Part shown: positions 16,246 through 24,970 of the stretch, piece by piece
Numbering within the stretch: position 1 is the stretch's first letter
Layout of the letters: every line of letters begins with the position of its first letter
Assembly (NCBI GenBank): GCA_017996845.1
Contig: JAGOGF010000014.1
Span: forward strand, 1 to 36,758
Length of the DNA: 36,758 nucleotides
Direction: 5' to 3'
Source of the DNA: Butyrivibrio sp.
GTDB lineage: Bacteria > Bacillota_A > Clostridia > Lachnospirales > Lachnospiraceae
The notes under the pieces: model-generated
What the model saw: the letters and a program-made list of their open reading frames with translations, nothing else
What the model was told of the DNA's origin: nothing
Database searches by the model: none
Translations under genes and position numbers: made by a program

Positions 16246-18915
16246 ATGGCTGAGGAACTCAGACCCAAAATCGTAAAACTGATTAAAATGATCGGCGGTG
16301 TTGCCGGTGCAATGAACAAAATTGAAAAAACAATGCCTGAATATTACGCTTTGGACGGTGTTGTGACGGATGAAATGGCCGATGTTGCTCTCTGTCTTGG
16401 TCTCAGACAGGAACGTACACTCGAATACATTCAGGGAAAATGCGGAAAAAGCAAAGAAGAAACACAAAAACTGCTCGATCAGCTTTGCTATACCGGTGTA
16501 CTGAAGACCTGGAAAGACAAAAAAATAGGCAAGGATGTTTATTTTATGAATATCTTTGCACCCGGCATTCTGGAAATGATGGTTAATAACCGTGAACAGC
16601 TTGCAGCACATCCTGAAATCGGACGTGCTTTTGAAGAATATACCAGAAAGCGTCTTGCTCCCATGGCAGCACTCTTCCCTGAAGGAATGGCCATGATGCG
16701 TGTTGTTCCCGTTGAAAGTGCGATCAAGGATCTTCCGGGTGTACAGCCCTGGGAAAAACTTTCCTATTATCTTGACAAATATGATATTTATACCGTATCC
16801 GACTGTTCCTGCCGTCAGTGCCGTCAGGTTGCAGGAGAAGGATGCGGACATCTGGCTCACGAAGTATGTATTCAGATGGGTGAAGGTGCCGAATTCTATG
16901 CAAAGACAGGGCGTGGCCGTCAGATCAGCCGTGCTGAAGTAGAAGAAATCATCAAATTTGCAGAAGATAACGGTCTGATGCATGAAATGCCGCATACCGA
17001 CGGACTTGGTGAATCTTTTGCCATCTGTAACTGCTGCTCCTGTTCCTGCTTCTCCCTTCGCCTTGCTACGCTGTTCAATACGCCTGACGCAATCCGTTCC
17101 AACTTCACTGCTGTCGCAGATCCCGAAAAGTGCGTAGCATGCGGTCAATGTGTAGAGAACTGTCCTTCCAATGCATTAAAGCTTGGTCAGCGTCTGTGTG
17201 CCAAAAATGAACCTGCCAAACAGGAATCCATTACCGCAAGAGATCACCGCTGGACAGAAAAGAACTGGAATACCGATTATCGTGAAAACAGACAGGATGT
17301 TGCCCCGGAGGGGACTTCTCCCTGCAAGACACAGTGTCCTGCTCATATCGCTGTTCAGGGATATATCAAACTCGCTGCACAGGGCAAATATGAAGATGCA
17401 CTTGCTCTGATCAAGAAGGAAAACCCATTTCCTGCAGTCTGTGGCCGAATCTGCCCGCACAAGTGTGAAGATGAATGTACACGCGGCAAAATTGATGAAC
17501 CTGTTGCAATTGATGAAATAAAGAAATTCATTGCTGATAAGGAACTGGACGGTTCCATCCGTTATATTCCGCAGAAACGTTATAACCTGGGCAATAAAGT
17601 TGCTATTGTCGGTGCAGGTCCTGCAGGTCTTGCCTGTGCCTACTATCTTGCAATCGACGGCTATGCGGTAACCGTATTTGAAAAGCAGCCCAAGCTTGGC
17701 GGTATGCTTACGATGGGTATTCCATCCTTCCGTCTTGAAAAAGAAGTCATTGATGCTGAAATAGAAGTACTGCGTGAAATGGGCGTTACCTTTAAGACCG
17801 GTGTGGAAGTTGGCAAAGATATCACACTCGACCAGCTCAGAAGCCAGGGATTTGAAGCATTCTATCTGGCAATCGGTGCACAGGGCGGACGTGCGCTTGG
17901 CGTAGAAGGAGAAGATGCACAGGGTGTTATTTCCGGCGTTGCATTCCTTCGTAATGTTAACCTTGGCAACAAAGCTGATCTGAATGGAAATGTCGTTGTG
18001 GTAGGCGGCGGTAACGTTGCAATCGACGTTGCACGTACAGCAACCAGACAGGGTGCTGCAAGTGTCAATCTGTTCTGTCTGGAGAGCCGCGCTGAGATGC
18101 CTGCTCTGGATGACGAGATTGAAGAAGCACAAAACGACGCCGTTGTATTTAACAACAGCTGGGGTCCGAAGAGAATCGTCACAGAAAACGGCAAAGTTAC
18201 GGGAGTTGAATTCCGCCGCTGTATCAGTGTATTTGACGATCAGCATCGTTTCTCACCCAAATATGATGATAATGATACCACCATCGTTCCTGCTGATACC
18301 GTTCTATTGTCCATCGGTCAGTCCATTGAATGGGGCAATATGCTGAATGGCAGCAAGGTTGCATTGGGACGCGGAAACACAGCACAGGCAGATTCCCTGA
18401 CCTGGCAGACAGCACAGCCGGATGTATTTGTCGGCGGTGACTGCGCAACCGGTCCGAAATTTGCAATCAATGCCATCGCAGAAGGTAAAGAAGGCGCTAT
18501 TTCCATTCACCGTTTCGTACAGCCTGGTCAGTCTCTGACACTTGGCCGTGACAGACGTGAATATCATGCCTTCGATAAAGATAATGTACAGCTTGACGGT
18601 TATGACAATATTCCTCGTCAGCGTCCGCTTCATAATGAATCTGCAAAGGGAACTTTCAAGGACGATCGTGAAACCTTTACAGAAGAACAGCTGAAGAAAG
18701 AAACAGAACGCTGCCTTGGATGCGGTGCCGTACAGGTAGATTCTTACATGTGTATTGGCTGCGGTATGTGTACAACAAAGTGCAAGTTTGACGCAATCCA
18801 TCTCGAGCGTACCGGAAACACCGTACCGGATGCTTATGAAAAGCTTCCGATCCGTATCGCTGCAAACGCAATCAAACGTTCCGGTAAGATCGTTGCTGCT
18901 TCTTTAAAAAAATAA
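16246..18915 (+). CDS. iron-sulfur/FAD/NAD(P) oxidoreductase, GltD/NfnB-like fusion
   Basis: This 889-residue cytoplasmic multidomain redox protein has: a helical N-terminus (1-~180); a cysteine-rich module with CSCRQC (187-192), C200, C208 and CNCCSCSC (261-268); a [4Fe-4S] ferredoxin motif CVACGQCVENCP (296-307); a GltD-type N-terminal [4Fe-4S] domain (PCKTQCP near 360, CGRICPHKCEDEC 399-411); an FAD fold (VAIVGAGPAGLA near 452) and an NAD(P) fold (VVVVGGGNVAIDVA near 588); and a C-terminal cluster domain (CLGCG near 823, CIGCGMCTTKC near 837). The core resembles the small subunit of glutamate synthase and NfnB. GAGG precedes the start. It sits between hypB and hypA, 33 and 29 bp away. The substrate is unknown. 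Confidence 0.88.
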   Translation: MAEELRPKIVKLIKMIGGVAGAMNKIEKTMPEYYALDGVVTDEMADVALCLGLRQERTLEYIQGKCGKSKEETQKLLDQLCYTGVLKTWKDKKIGKDVYFMNIFAPGILEMMVNNREQLAAHPEIGRAFEEYTRKRLAPMAALFPEGMAMMRVVPVESAIKDLPGVQPWEKLSYYLDKYDIYTVSDCSCRQCRQVAGEGCGHLAHEVCIQMGEGAEFYAKTGRGRQISRAEVEEIIKFAEDNGLMHEMPHTDGLGESFAICNCCSCSCFSLRLATLFNTPDAIRSNFTAVADPEKCVACGQCVENCPSNALKLGQRLCAKNEPAKQESITARDHRWTEKNWNTDYRENRQDVAPEGTSPCKTQCPAHIAVQGYIKLAAQGKYEDALALIKKENPFPAVCGRICPHKCEDECTRGKIDEPVAIDEIKKFIADKELDGSIRYIPQKRYNLGNKVAIVGAGPAGLACAYYLAIDGYAVTVFEKQPKLGGMLTMGIPSFRLEKEVIDAEIEVLREMGVTFKTGVEVGKDITLDQLRSQGFEAFYLAIGAQGGRALGVEGEDAQGVISGVAFLRNVNLGNKADLNGNVVVVGGGNVAIDVARTATRQGAASVNLFCLESRAEMPALDDEIEEAQNDAVVFNNSWGPKRIVTENGKVTGVEFRRCISVFDDQHRFSPKYDDNDTTIVPADTVLLSIGQSIEWGNMLNGSKVALGRGNTAQADSLTWQTAQPDVFVGGDCATGPKFAINAIAEGKEGAISIHRFVQPGQSLTLGRDRREYHAFDKDNVQLDGYDNIPRQRPLHNESAKGTFKDDRETFTEEQLKKETERCLGCGAVQVDSYMCIGCGMCTTKCKFDAIHLERTGNTVPDAYEKLPIRIAANAIKRSGKIVAASLKK

Positions 18916-18944
18916 TGATATCGGGAAAGTAAAGAGGTCCTGTC

Positions 18945-19286
18945 ATGCATGAACTGGGAATCCTGAATTCCATGATCCACACAATCCAGAGTGTTGTAAA
19001 TGAGCAGGGAATCACAGAAGTTGATAAACTGGTCATCGAAATCGGTGAATTGTCCGGCATTGTTCCGCATTATATTGAAGAGTGCTGGCCAGCTGCAAGA
19101 TATAAAACATTCATGGAGAATACAGAACTGGAGCTGATCGTTATTCCCGGCATGGTAAAATGCAGAGACTGCGGAGAGGTATTCAATGCAGTCTCCGCAG
19201 ATCTGGCATGTCCCGGATGCGGCAGCAAAAACATGGAGATTCTGGAAGGAAACGACATGATAATCAAAGAAATCATTTGCAGATAA
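18945..19286 (+). CDS. hypA: nickel metallochaperone HypA
   Basis: HypA binds nickel through its N-terminal MHE motif and passes it to the target with HypB. This 113-residue protein starts MHELGI, keeping the MHE nickel site, and has the structural zinc site C73xxC76 and C89xxC92 (CRDCGEVF, CPGCGS). Length and layout are normal. AGAGG precedes the ATG. It is the last gene of the hypB-oxidoreductase-hypA unit, followed by a strong terminator. Confidence 0.95.
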   Translation: MHELGILNSMIHTIQSVVNEQGITEVDKLVIEIGELSGIVPHYIEECWPAARYKTFMENTELELIVIPGMVKCRDCGEVFNAVSADLACPGCGSKNMEILEGNDMIIKEIICR

Positions 19287-19312
19287 TACTTTATTCCTGA
19301 TCTGTAAATACC

Positions 19313-19360
19313 AAAAAGGTTTACCGGCCATATATATACTATGGTCAGTAAACCTTTTTT
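19313..19360. terminator. bidirectional terminator between hypA and the glycosyltransferase gene
   Basis: AAAAAGGTTTAC (19313-19324) pairs with GTAAACCTTTTTT (19348-19360), and CCAT/ATGG extend the stem around an AT-rich loop. T-runs follow on both strands, so it can end both convergent operons. Confidence 0.92.
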
Positions 19361-19393
19361 CATAACGCCGTTCTGCCTGTTTTCTCAAACAAG

Positions 19394-20857
19394 TCAGTTT
19401 TTCATATCCATTGCCAGCTTTACAGCATGATATGCCCCATCATAGATGCCGATTGATTTATTGATTACAATATTGTGGCACATATCTGCAAGCAGCTCTC
19501 TGTCCTGTAGAAACAGATCCAGCATCTGGGTCGTATGTCCAAGATCCCTGCATTCCAGTGTACCATCACCTATCTCCGCCGAATGAATCGCACCCCACAT
19601 CTCATGCTTGCCGACACGTCTGATGAATAGTTTGGGGACCGGATAAAATGCAAGTTCACTGGGTTTGGTAACCAGTACGTCGCAGCTGCGCATTAAGAGA
19701 TTCGTACAATATACTGCTTCAAAAATATTTTCATGCCAGAATCCATGAATTCCGCTCACTATCCCGCTGGGATCCAGTGCAAATTCTGCAAATTCTTTTG
19801 TATCCTGCCAGTTACCAAAATGCTCGGAGGAAAAGTCTTTCATCTGTGGTATTTCCTGTATCAGGCTATCCCAGACACTTCGATAATCTCCTACGTTCAC
19901 ATAAAGCGCAGCCTTTTTCTCCCTTACCATTGGAAGTAGATGCCTGATGATTCCGGCAAAAATTTCTTTCTGTGCTCCTGCCCCTCCAATTGTCAGCAAG
20001 AAACGCATCGGTTCTCCCATCTTGTTTCTGAGCACTCTTCTCTCACAATCAGGTTCAATATTGCTGACCAGTTCATGATCAACATAATGTCCGGTATATA
20101 CAAGCTCTTTCTGCGGAATGGGTTTACAGATTTTCTTTTTATTCATACCGTTCAGAATCCGATATCCCATATAGGCATTATGACACTGGACAGTATGAAT
20201 GCTTCCTTCTGAAAGATGAAGCGCCATGGGCCAGTTATCGGGAATTGCGTTGACCACATACTTCATTCCCGCGTGCACAGCCGCCTGCGCAGGCCATACA
20301 TGTGTTGCAATAACCGGAATATCTTTGGGAATGTTCTGATAAACAGGCGCCATGAGTTCTGCATTTTTCTGATCAATTGCATTATAGGATAATGCTCTGA
20401 AACCCTCATAGTTGACAGGCTCCCATACCAGTTTATTAAAGATCGGATTTGCAGACATCCTTGATCCCAGAGAATACAGATCATTCTGTGCACTGATTAC
20501 CTTTGTACAGGTTGTCTGCGGATAAGAATTCAAATCCATCCAGTAAGGTGTATACCCAAGATGGTGCGCACAGGATGCCATTGCCATGGAAATTCTGTAA
20601 TGCCCGAATCCCATACGGATATTTCCTACAATGATTCCTTTTTCCCGGTCAAATGTTCCCGCTCCGGCTTCGTCTGAAAGCGTAATGTTCTGTACGCCAA
20701 GTTCTGAACCGATATAGGGATTCTCTGATATTCTGACCTGATAATTTTTCTGCGCATCGTCTCCGAATTTCCTGCTGAATTTTCTTTTTGACTGACATGC
20801 CTTCTGATAGGTTCTCTTTGTCATAGCATTTCCGAAAATCATTTTTGATCTGTCCAT
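19394..20857 (-). CDS. MurG/diacylglycerol-glycosyltransferase-like GT-B protein
   Basis: This 487-residue protein resembles GT-B glycosyltransferases of the MurG/MGDG-synthase type. GNIRMGFGHYRISMAMAS near 80 is like their N-terminal GxGHxxAA loop, LLTIGGAGAQKEIF near 288 resembles the donor-domain glycine loop, and VLVTKPSELAFYPVPKLF near 390 resembles the nucleotide-sugar contact region. No signal peptide or clear membrane segment is seen, so a cytoplasmic or peripheral membrane enzyme is likely. GAGGTG precedes the start. It lies 92 bp downstream of the GH2 gene and both probably share one transcript ended by the terminator at 19313-19360. Donor and acceptor are unknown. Confidence 0.55.
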   Translation of the reverse strand: MDRSKMIFGNAMTKRTYQKACQSKRKFSRKFGDDAQKNYQVRISENPYIGSELGVQNITLSDEAGAGTFDREKGIIVGNIRMGFGHYRISMAMASCAHHLGYTPYWMDLNSYPQTTCTKVISAQNDLYSLGSRMSANPIFNKLVWEPVNYEGFRALSYNAIDQKNAELMAPVYQNIPKDIPVIATHVWPAQAAVHAGMKYVVNAIPDNWPMALHLSEGSIHTVQCHNAYMGYRILNGMNKKKICKPIPQKELVYTGHYVDHELVSNIEPDCERRVLRNKMGEPMRFLLTIGGAGAQKEIFAGIIRHLLPMVREKKAALYVNVGDYRSVWDSLIQEIPQMKDFSSEHFGNWQDTKEFAEFALDPSGIVSGIHGFWHENIFEAVYCTNLLMRSCDVLVTKPSELAFYPVPKLFIRRVGKHEMWGAIHSAEIGDGTLECRDLGHTTQMLDLFLQDRELLADMCHNIVINKSIGIYDGAYHAVKLAMDMKN

Positions 20858-20949
20858 TTTGCACCTCTAATTGTAATTGTCTGATTGAAACAAACTGCAT
20901 TGCCGGTTCAGCTTCGCCCGCCGTAATCTCACATCTGCCGGAAATCCAT

Positions 20950-23454
20950 TTACCTTGCATTCCCTGCATCTTCACAGGATATGTGAAACAAAACAGATAT
21001 CTTCCGGCTGCCGCAGCATATATGCAGCATCGCGTCACCGCTTTGTTTTTCCGTTTTTACATAGGTACCTGTCATACCGCCTCGCAGCGGTACTGTCTGC
21101 GGTCCGATTATTGCAAGCGCACCTTCCGTTTCCAGTTGTACTGTTTCCATACAGAAAGGCAGCACATTTCCATTTTCATCCGTTGCACAGATTCTGATCA
21201 GCGCAACATCATAGGTACGTTTCTCACATAATTCCGTATGATCGGCTTCTGCTCTCAGATACATCTGCTGAGCTGTTTTTTTGATTACAGTTCTGACTGT
21301 TTTGCCTCCACAGACCGCTTCGAAACGAAATGACGTTGACTTCCCGCCCCAGTCTCCAATGTATTTGTTATACAGCAGCAGTGCATCTTCCCATTTCAGA
21401 TGATATCGAAGCGCAGCCACGATTGCTTTTGCCCTGATCCCAAAAGCAATATCTCCAATTCCCTCCATTGCCGCTGCATTCAGCAGTTCTTTGACCGCAT
21501 CCGATTTTGCTTTTGAATAATGCTCTTTTTCCATGAGCTGATTTCCAATATAGTCATCAATGCGGATCGGCCCGTGCGCAAGGTGATGGTAGGGTGAATC
21601 GGCCGCGGTATATTCTTTGATCAGCGTATCATTTCTATACATTCTTACTGCGTCTGCATTGGTAAATATCCATACTGCGCCGCGAATGCATTCTGCATGT
21701 TCTCCGATGTCCATCCCGGAACTGATCTCCAGAACAGGCTCTCTTTCGCCCTGACTTTTGTATACTGCAGCCGCAAGCTTTGGATTGCGGAACATATCCA
21801 TGACGCCATGATAACAGATCCTGTCTCCGCTTCCGAAGTCCTTGTGGGTATTATAGTCAAACATGCACCATCCAAAACTTCCGCAGATATCGGGTTCTCC
21901 GGCAACTGCATCCAGCACATTTGCATGTCGAATCGCATGCTCCATGCGTCTGTCTTCCTGATCAAAAGCTTTGGTCGGAAACATATGTCCATTATATTCT
22001 GTGATCAGATAAGGTTTATTTCGCTCAGATACGATCCGTTTCTTTGTCTCACAGCCCTTATTCCTGCCATTATGGCTGAAGTCATTATAAGTATATACAT
22101 CTTCCAGCAGATTGCTCTTTTTGCTTGCTCTTACACCGCCCGTCTGTCTTGTGGGATCGAGTCGATGCGCGATCTGATTGGTCTGCTGATAAAAATCATT
22201 ATCATCCAAAGATTCATTGATCCTGACTCCCCACAGAATAATGGAAGCATGACTGCGATATTGCAGGATCATCTCTTTCAGATTCACAATTGCCTGTTCC
22301 TTCCATTCCTCATTACCGATATATTGCCATCCCGGGAATTCCATCAGTACCAGGAGCCCCAGTTCATCGCACCTGTCAATAAAATCCTGAGACTGTGGAT
22401 AATGCGATGTTCTAACCGCATTCACACACAATTCCTTTTTCAGGATATCTGCGTCCAATCGCTGCATAGATGCAGGCATGGCATAGCCAACATATGGATA
22501 GCTCTGGTGCCGGTTCAGTCCGCGTATGACATATTTTCTTCCATTCAGATAAAACCCGTCACTGCGAAATACGGCACTTCTGAATCCAAAACGGATTACC
22601 TTTCTATCCAGTATCCTATCTCCTTTTACAAGTTCTACTGTAAGATTATAAAGTGCAGGTCTTTCCACATCCCAGATTGCTATAGGCAGTGTCTGATAAA
22701 GCGTTTGCGTTATTTCCTGCTGAACCTGCGTAGTTCCAAGGAGCAGGCTCTGCTCATAGGAATCTCCTGCGGCATCTCCCGCCCGCAGGGTAAAGCGCTG
22801 CAGTGTCTGCCTGATAAAATAATTTTGTTCCAAAACATTTTCAGCAAAATCCATATGAGAAAACGACAGACTGATCTGTGTCTGCAGCTCTGCCGGCGTG
22901 TTCAGTCCCTGGGGATTGTTTTTGTCAAAAATAAAAGTGTCCGGCAGTTTTTCTGCAGCAGAAATGTTCTGCAGAAAAATCTGTTCTCTGACTGTCATCC
23001 ATACTTCACGGTATATCCCGCCATACGTCATGTAATCCACTACATTGCCAAACGGAGGGACATTCTGCTGTTCCGTACTGTCTACACGCACTGCAATCAG
23101 AATTTCCTTCTTTTGCCCAGTCAGCTCTGTGATCTCAGTCTCAAATGCCGTGTAACCACATTCATGCGTACGGGCCAGTTTTCCGTCAATGTATACTTCT
23201 GCCGTATGTGCGATTCCTTCAAAATGCAGAAACAGTCTCTTGCCCGCCCACCCCGAATCAATCATAAGCACCCTTCTGTAACAGCTGATCTTCTGATACA
23301 GTGATTCATCAAAATAATGGTATGGCGTTATGGCAACTGTATGCGGTATTCTGATATCCGGCATCATCCGATCGTCATATTCCGGATCACACATTTCCCG
23401 TTTAAAATGATCTGAAAACTTCCAGCCTTCATTGAGTAAAATCTGTTTCGTCAT
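20950..23454 (-). CDS. glycoside hydrolase family 2 (beta-galactosidase/beta-glucuronidase superfamily)
   Basis: This 834-residue enzyme has the GH2 order: jelly-roll sugar-binding domain (1-~165), immunoglobulin-like domain (~185-295) and TIM barrel (~298-600), with further beta domains after. Catalytic residues can be read: acid/base E414 in GVRINES and nucleophile E486 in YLITEYNGH. RGLNRHQSYP and VRTSHYPQS are conserved barrel motifs. There is no signal peptide, so it is cytoplasmic and probably acts on an imported or intracellular glycoside. The usual GNE is RINE and no canonical beta-galactosidase sequence is evident, so specificity is open. GGAGAG lies before the ATG. Confidence 0.9.
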   Translation of the reverse strand: MTKQILLNEGWKFSDHFKREMCDPEYDDRMMPDIRIPHTVAITPYHYFDESLYQKISCYRRVLMIDSGWAGKRLFLHFEGIAHTAEVYIDGKLARTHECGYTAFETEITELTGQKKEILIAVRVDSTEQQNVPPFGNVVDYMTYGGIYREVWMTVREQIFLQNISAAEKLPDTFIFDKNNPQGLNTPAELQTQISLSFSHMDFAENVLEQNYFIRQTLQRFTLRAGDAAGDSYEQSLLLGTTQVQQEITQTLYQTLPIAIWDVERPALYNLTVELVKGDRILDRKVIRFGFRSAVFRSDGFYLNGRKYVIRGLNRHQSYPYVGYAMPASMQRLDADILKKELCVNAVRTSHYPQSQDFIDRCDELGLLVLMEFPGWQYIGNEEWKEQAIVNLKEMILQYRSHASIILWGVRINESLDDNDFYQQTNQIAHRLDPTRQTGGVRASKKSNLLEDVYTYNDFSHNGRNKGCETKKRIVSERNKPYLITEYNGHMFPTKAFDQEDRRMEHAIRHANVLDAVAGEPDICGSFGWCMFDYNTHKDFGSGDRICYHGVMDMFRNPKLAAAVYKSQGEREPVLEISSGMDIGEHAECIRGAVWIFTNADAVRMYRNDTLIKEYTAADSPYHHLAHGPIRIDDYIGNQLMEKEHYSKAKSDAVKELLNAAAMEGIGDIAFGIRAKAIVAALRYHLKWEDALLLYNKYIGDWGGKSTSFRFEAVCGGKTVRTVIKKTAQQMYLRAEADHTELCEKRTYDVALIRICATDENGNVLPFCMETVQLETEGALAIIGPQTVPLRGGMTGTYVKTEKQSGDAMLHICCGSRKISVLFHISCEDAGNAR

Positions 23455-23478
23455 TTTGTTCTCTCCGTAATAAATTTT

Positions 23479-23555
23479 GGAAACTTAATAATTAGTTTCA
23501 GTTTCCACTATTTTATCATTATATATTTTTTTCATCAAGAAAACCTTTCTAGAAA
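23479..23555 (-). promoter_or_regulatory. promoter and GAAACT operator of the GH2 operon
   Basis: On the minus strand, -35 TTGATG (23538-23533) and -10 TAAAAT (23515-23510) are 17 bp apart. The 7-bp inverted repeat GGAAACT (23479-23485)/AGTTTCC (23500-23506), with an extra AGTTTC at 23494-23499, covers the expected start point. A perfect palindrome TTTCTAGAAA (23546-23555) lies just upstream of the -35. The repeated GAAAC elements suggest a sugar-responsive regulator not encoded here. Confidence 0.6.
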
Positions 23556-23612
23556 CTTTTATTTTTTATTTGTGCAGATTTTTCGGTAAACCTGTTTTGC
23601 ATTTTAAATAAA

Positions 23613-23654
23613 AAAAGTCTGCAGCACATTTTCTATCCTGTACTGCAGACTTTT
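23613..23654. terminator. terminator after the DUF6465-like gene
   Basis: AAAAGTCTGCAG and CTGCAGACTTTT form a 12-bp perfect stem around an 18-nt loop, with A/T runs on both sides. It ends leftward transcription from the lysine-rich gene and separates it from the GH2 promoter. Confidence 0.9.
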
Positions 23655-23691
23655 AACACTATGCTTTTATCAAAAAAGACAACAGAAATCA

Positions 23692-23970
23692 TCAGATCAT
23701 AAAACTTCCTGCATCATCATCATTGATCACATAATATACCCGGTCTTCCTCCGGTTTAACATACAAATCCATGGTTTTAATGTCCTTCAGATCTTTTTGC
23801 AGATCATATACCCAGACATTTTTTGCATCCTGCACAATTTCGTCGTAGGAAATAATCTTTTCTCCATACTGTATTTCTACATTTGTCTGAATGGTCTCTG
23901 CTTTTTTTACTGTCTTTTTTACTGTCTTTTTTGTTGTCTTCCCTGCAGTTTCAGTTTTCTTTAAAGCCAT
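23692..23970 (-). CDS. DUF6465-like lysine-rich small protein
   Basis: This 92-residue protein has a basic N-terminus of lysine/threonine repeats (KKTETAGKTTKKTVKKTVKKAE) followed by a compact domain (VEIQYGEKIISYDEIVQDAKN ... DLYVKPEEDRVYYVINDDDAGSF). This matches DUF6465 of Lachnospiraceae as I recall it. The ATG at 23970 is chosen because AAGGGGAG lies 6 nt upstream. The basic tail suggests nucleic-acid or anionic polymer binding, but no function is known. It is followed by a strong terminator and seems monocistronic. Confidence 0.65.
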   Translation of the reverse strand: MALKKTETAGKTTKKTVKKTVKKAETIQTNVEIQYGEKIISYDEIVQDAKNVWVYDLQKDLKDIKTMDLYVKPEEDRVYYVINDDDAGSFMI

Positions 23971-24054
23971 CTTCATCTCCCCTTTCCATCATCGATAACG
24001 GAAGCTTCTTTGCATGAATCAGAATTCTGTGTTTCTATCTGTTAAATTGTTTTT

Positions 24055-24702
24055 TTATGAATGTTTGACTTCTGAATATCCAAACCCATTGCATATCGCA
24101 TCAATCGGCTGCCCCGCGTCACACATCGTACACTGCTCCGCACTATAGGTCGCATAATCCGGCAGATCTGCTTTTGAGAAAAGATAGTGAATCGGACATC
24201 CTGCTACCGTATGTGCCGTTGAAAAGATTGCCGATACCCCACTGATCAGCCCGCCATAATACTTAATTCCCTCAATCGCTCTGCTGAGGGTCTTTCCTGT
24301 TGTGGTGGAAGCCAGAAGCAGGAGTACATGCTTGTTCTCAACCATCATCATCATGTTGTCACGAATAATCATCTGTCCGGAATGGTCATATTCGGGTGTC
24401 ATGACATAAATCGTCTTGTGCTGGTTCATGGATACAAACCCGGCCTTTGTCAGATCTTCTGCCAGATATGCACCGATCACTTCGGTGCCGTCCATACACA
24501 CAATTGTGTCGACAATCGTTGATGCTATATATTCCTGTGAAAGTGCCTTTGCTACTGCCATTGCCTCATTCTGTCTTGTCTTCATGGTCGTCATATCAAT
24601 GTAATAATTGATATGTGAATTCGGTGTTACAAAATGTCCCGGAATAACCTTCAAAATAACATCTGGAAACTGCTTTGACAGAATTTTTGTGTATTCCCGC
24701 AT
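24055..24702 (-). CDS. orotate phosphoribosyltransferase-like protein
   Basis: This 215-residue protein has the outline of a type I phosphoribosyltransferase: an N-terminal hood, a Rossmann-like core with IVDTIVCMDGTEVIGAYLA, and the PRPP-loop position at HVLLLLASTTTGKT (~125-138). In true enzymes this loop reads vllvDDxxTTGgT; the two acidic residues are replaced by AS here. The C-terminus carries CTMCD and a second cysteine in AICNGFGYS. Start ATG 24702 is chosen because GGGGG lies about 7 nt upstream; the next ATG upstream (24708) directly abuts that G-run. It may use another substrate or be regulatory. It is divergent from the aldolase gene. Confidence 0.6.
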   Translation of the reverse strand: MREYTKILSKQFPDVILKVIPGHFVTPNSHINYYIDMTTMKTRQNEAMAVAKALSQEYIASTIVDTIVCMDGTEVIGAYLAEDLTKAGFVSMNQHKTIYVMTPEYDHSGQMIIRDNMMMMVENKHVLLLLASTTTGKTLSRAIEGIKYYGGLISGVSAIFSTAHTVAGCPIHYLFSKADLPDYATYSAEQCTMCDAGQPIDAICNGFGYSEVKHS

Positions 24703-24862
24703 ATCCATACCCCCTGTTATATGATGCCTTATACCGCGCATGATTTGCAAACACTCATGCTGTTTTAACTGCAAATAGAATTTATATTATTAATAATAGC
24801 ACAATATCCAACGAATTAGCATAAAATTTTATATAAACATGAATTTTTATGGAAATACTTAC

Positions 24863-24891
24863 TTGTATACACATCTGCCTCGCTGTAAAAT
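24863..24891 (+). promoter_or_regulatory. promoter of the threonine-aldolase-like gene
   Basis: -35 TTGTAT (24863-24868) and -10 TAAAAT (24886-24891) are 17 bp apart, giving a leader of about 70 nt. The divergent promoter for the phosphoribosyltransferase-like gene must lie in the AT-rich stretch at about 24780-24830, but no good pair of elements stands out there. Confidence 0.55.
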
Positions 24892-24970
24892 CAGACAAAG
24901 AAATAGATTCTTCTGTCAGATCATCCAAACAATCTGTTTATTCGGCATATAAAAGAGAAAGAGGTATCTC

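Noticed and set aside
15661..17148. Long minus-strand open frame (495 codons) antisense to hypB and the oxidoreductase
   Set aside because: It mirrors two well-supported genes, is rich in Cys/Phe/His as antisense frames are, and has no RBS or family motif.
16246..18915. Annotating the oxidoreductase as glutamate synthase small subunit (gltD)
   Set aside because: Only the central part is GltD-like; the N-terminal cysteine-rich module, C-terminal clusters and absence of gltB argue against glutamate synthesis.
21697..23304. Long plus-strand open frame (535 codons) antisense to the GH2 gene
   Set aside because: The opposite strand encodes a GH2 enzyme with both catalytic glutamates; this frame shows no recognisable protein features.
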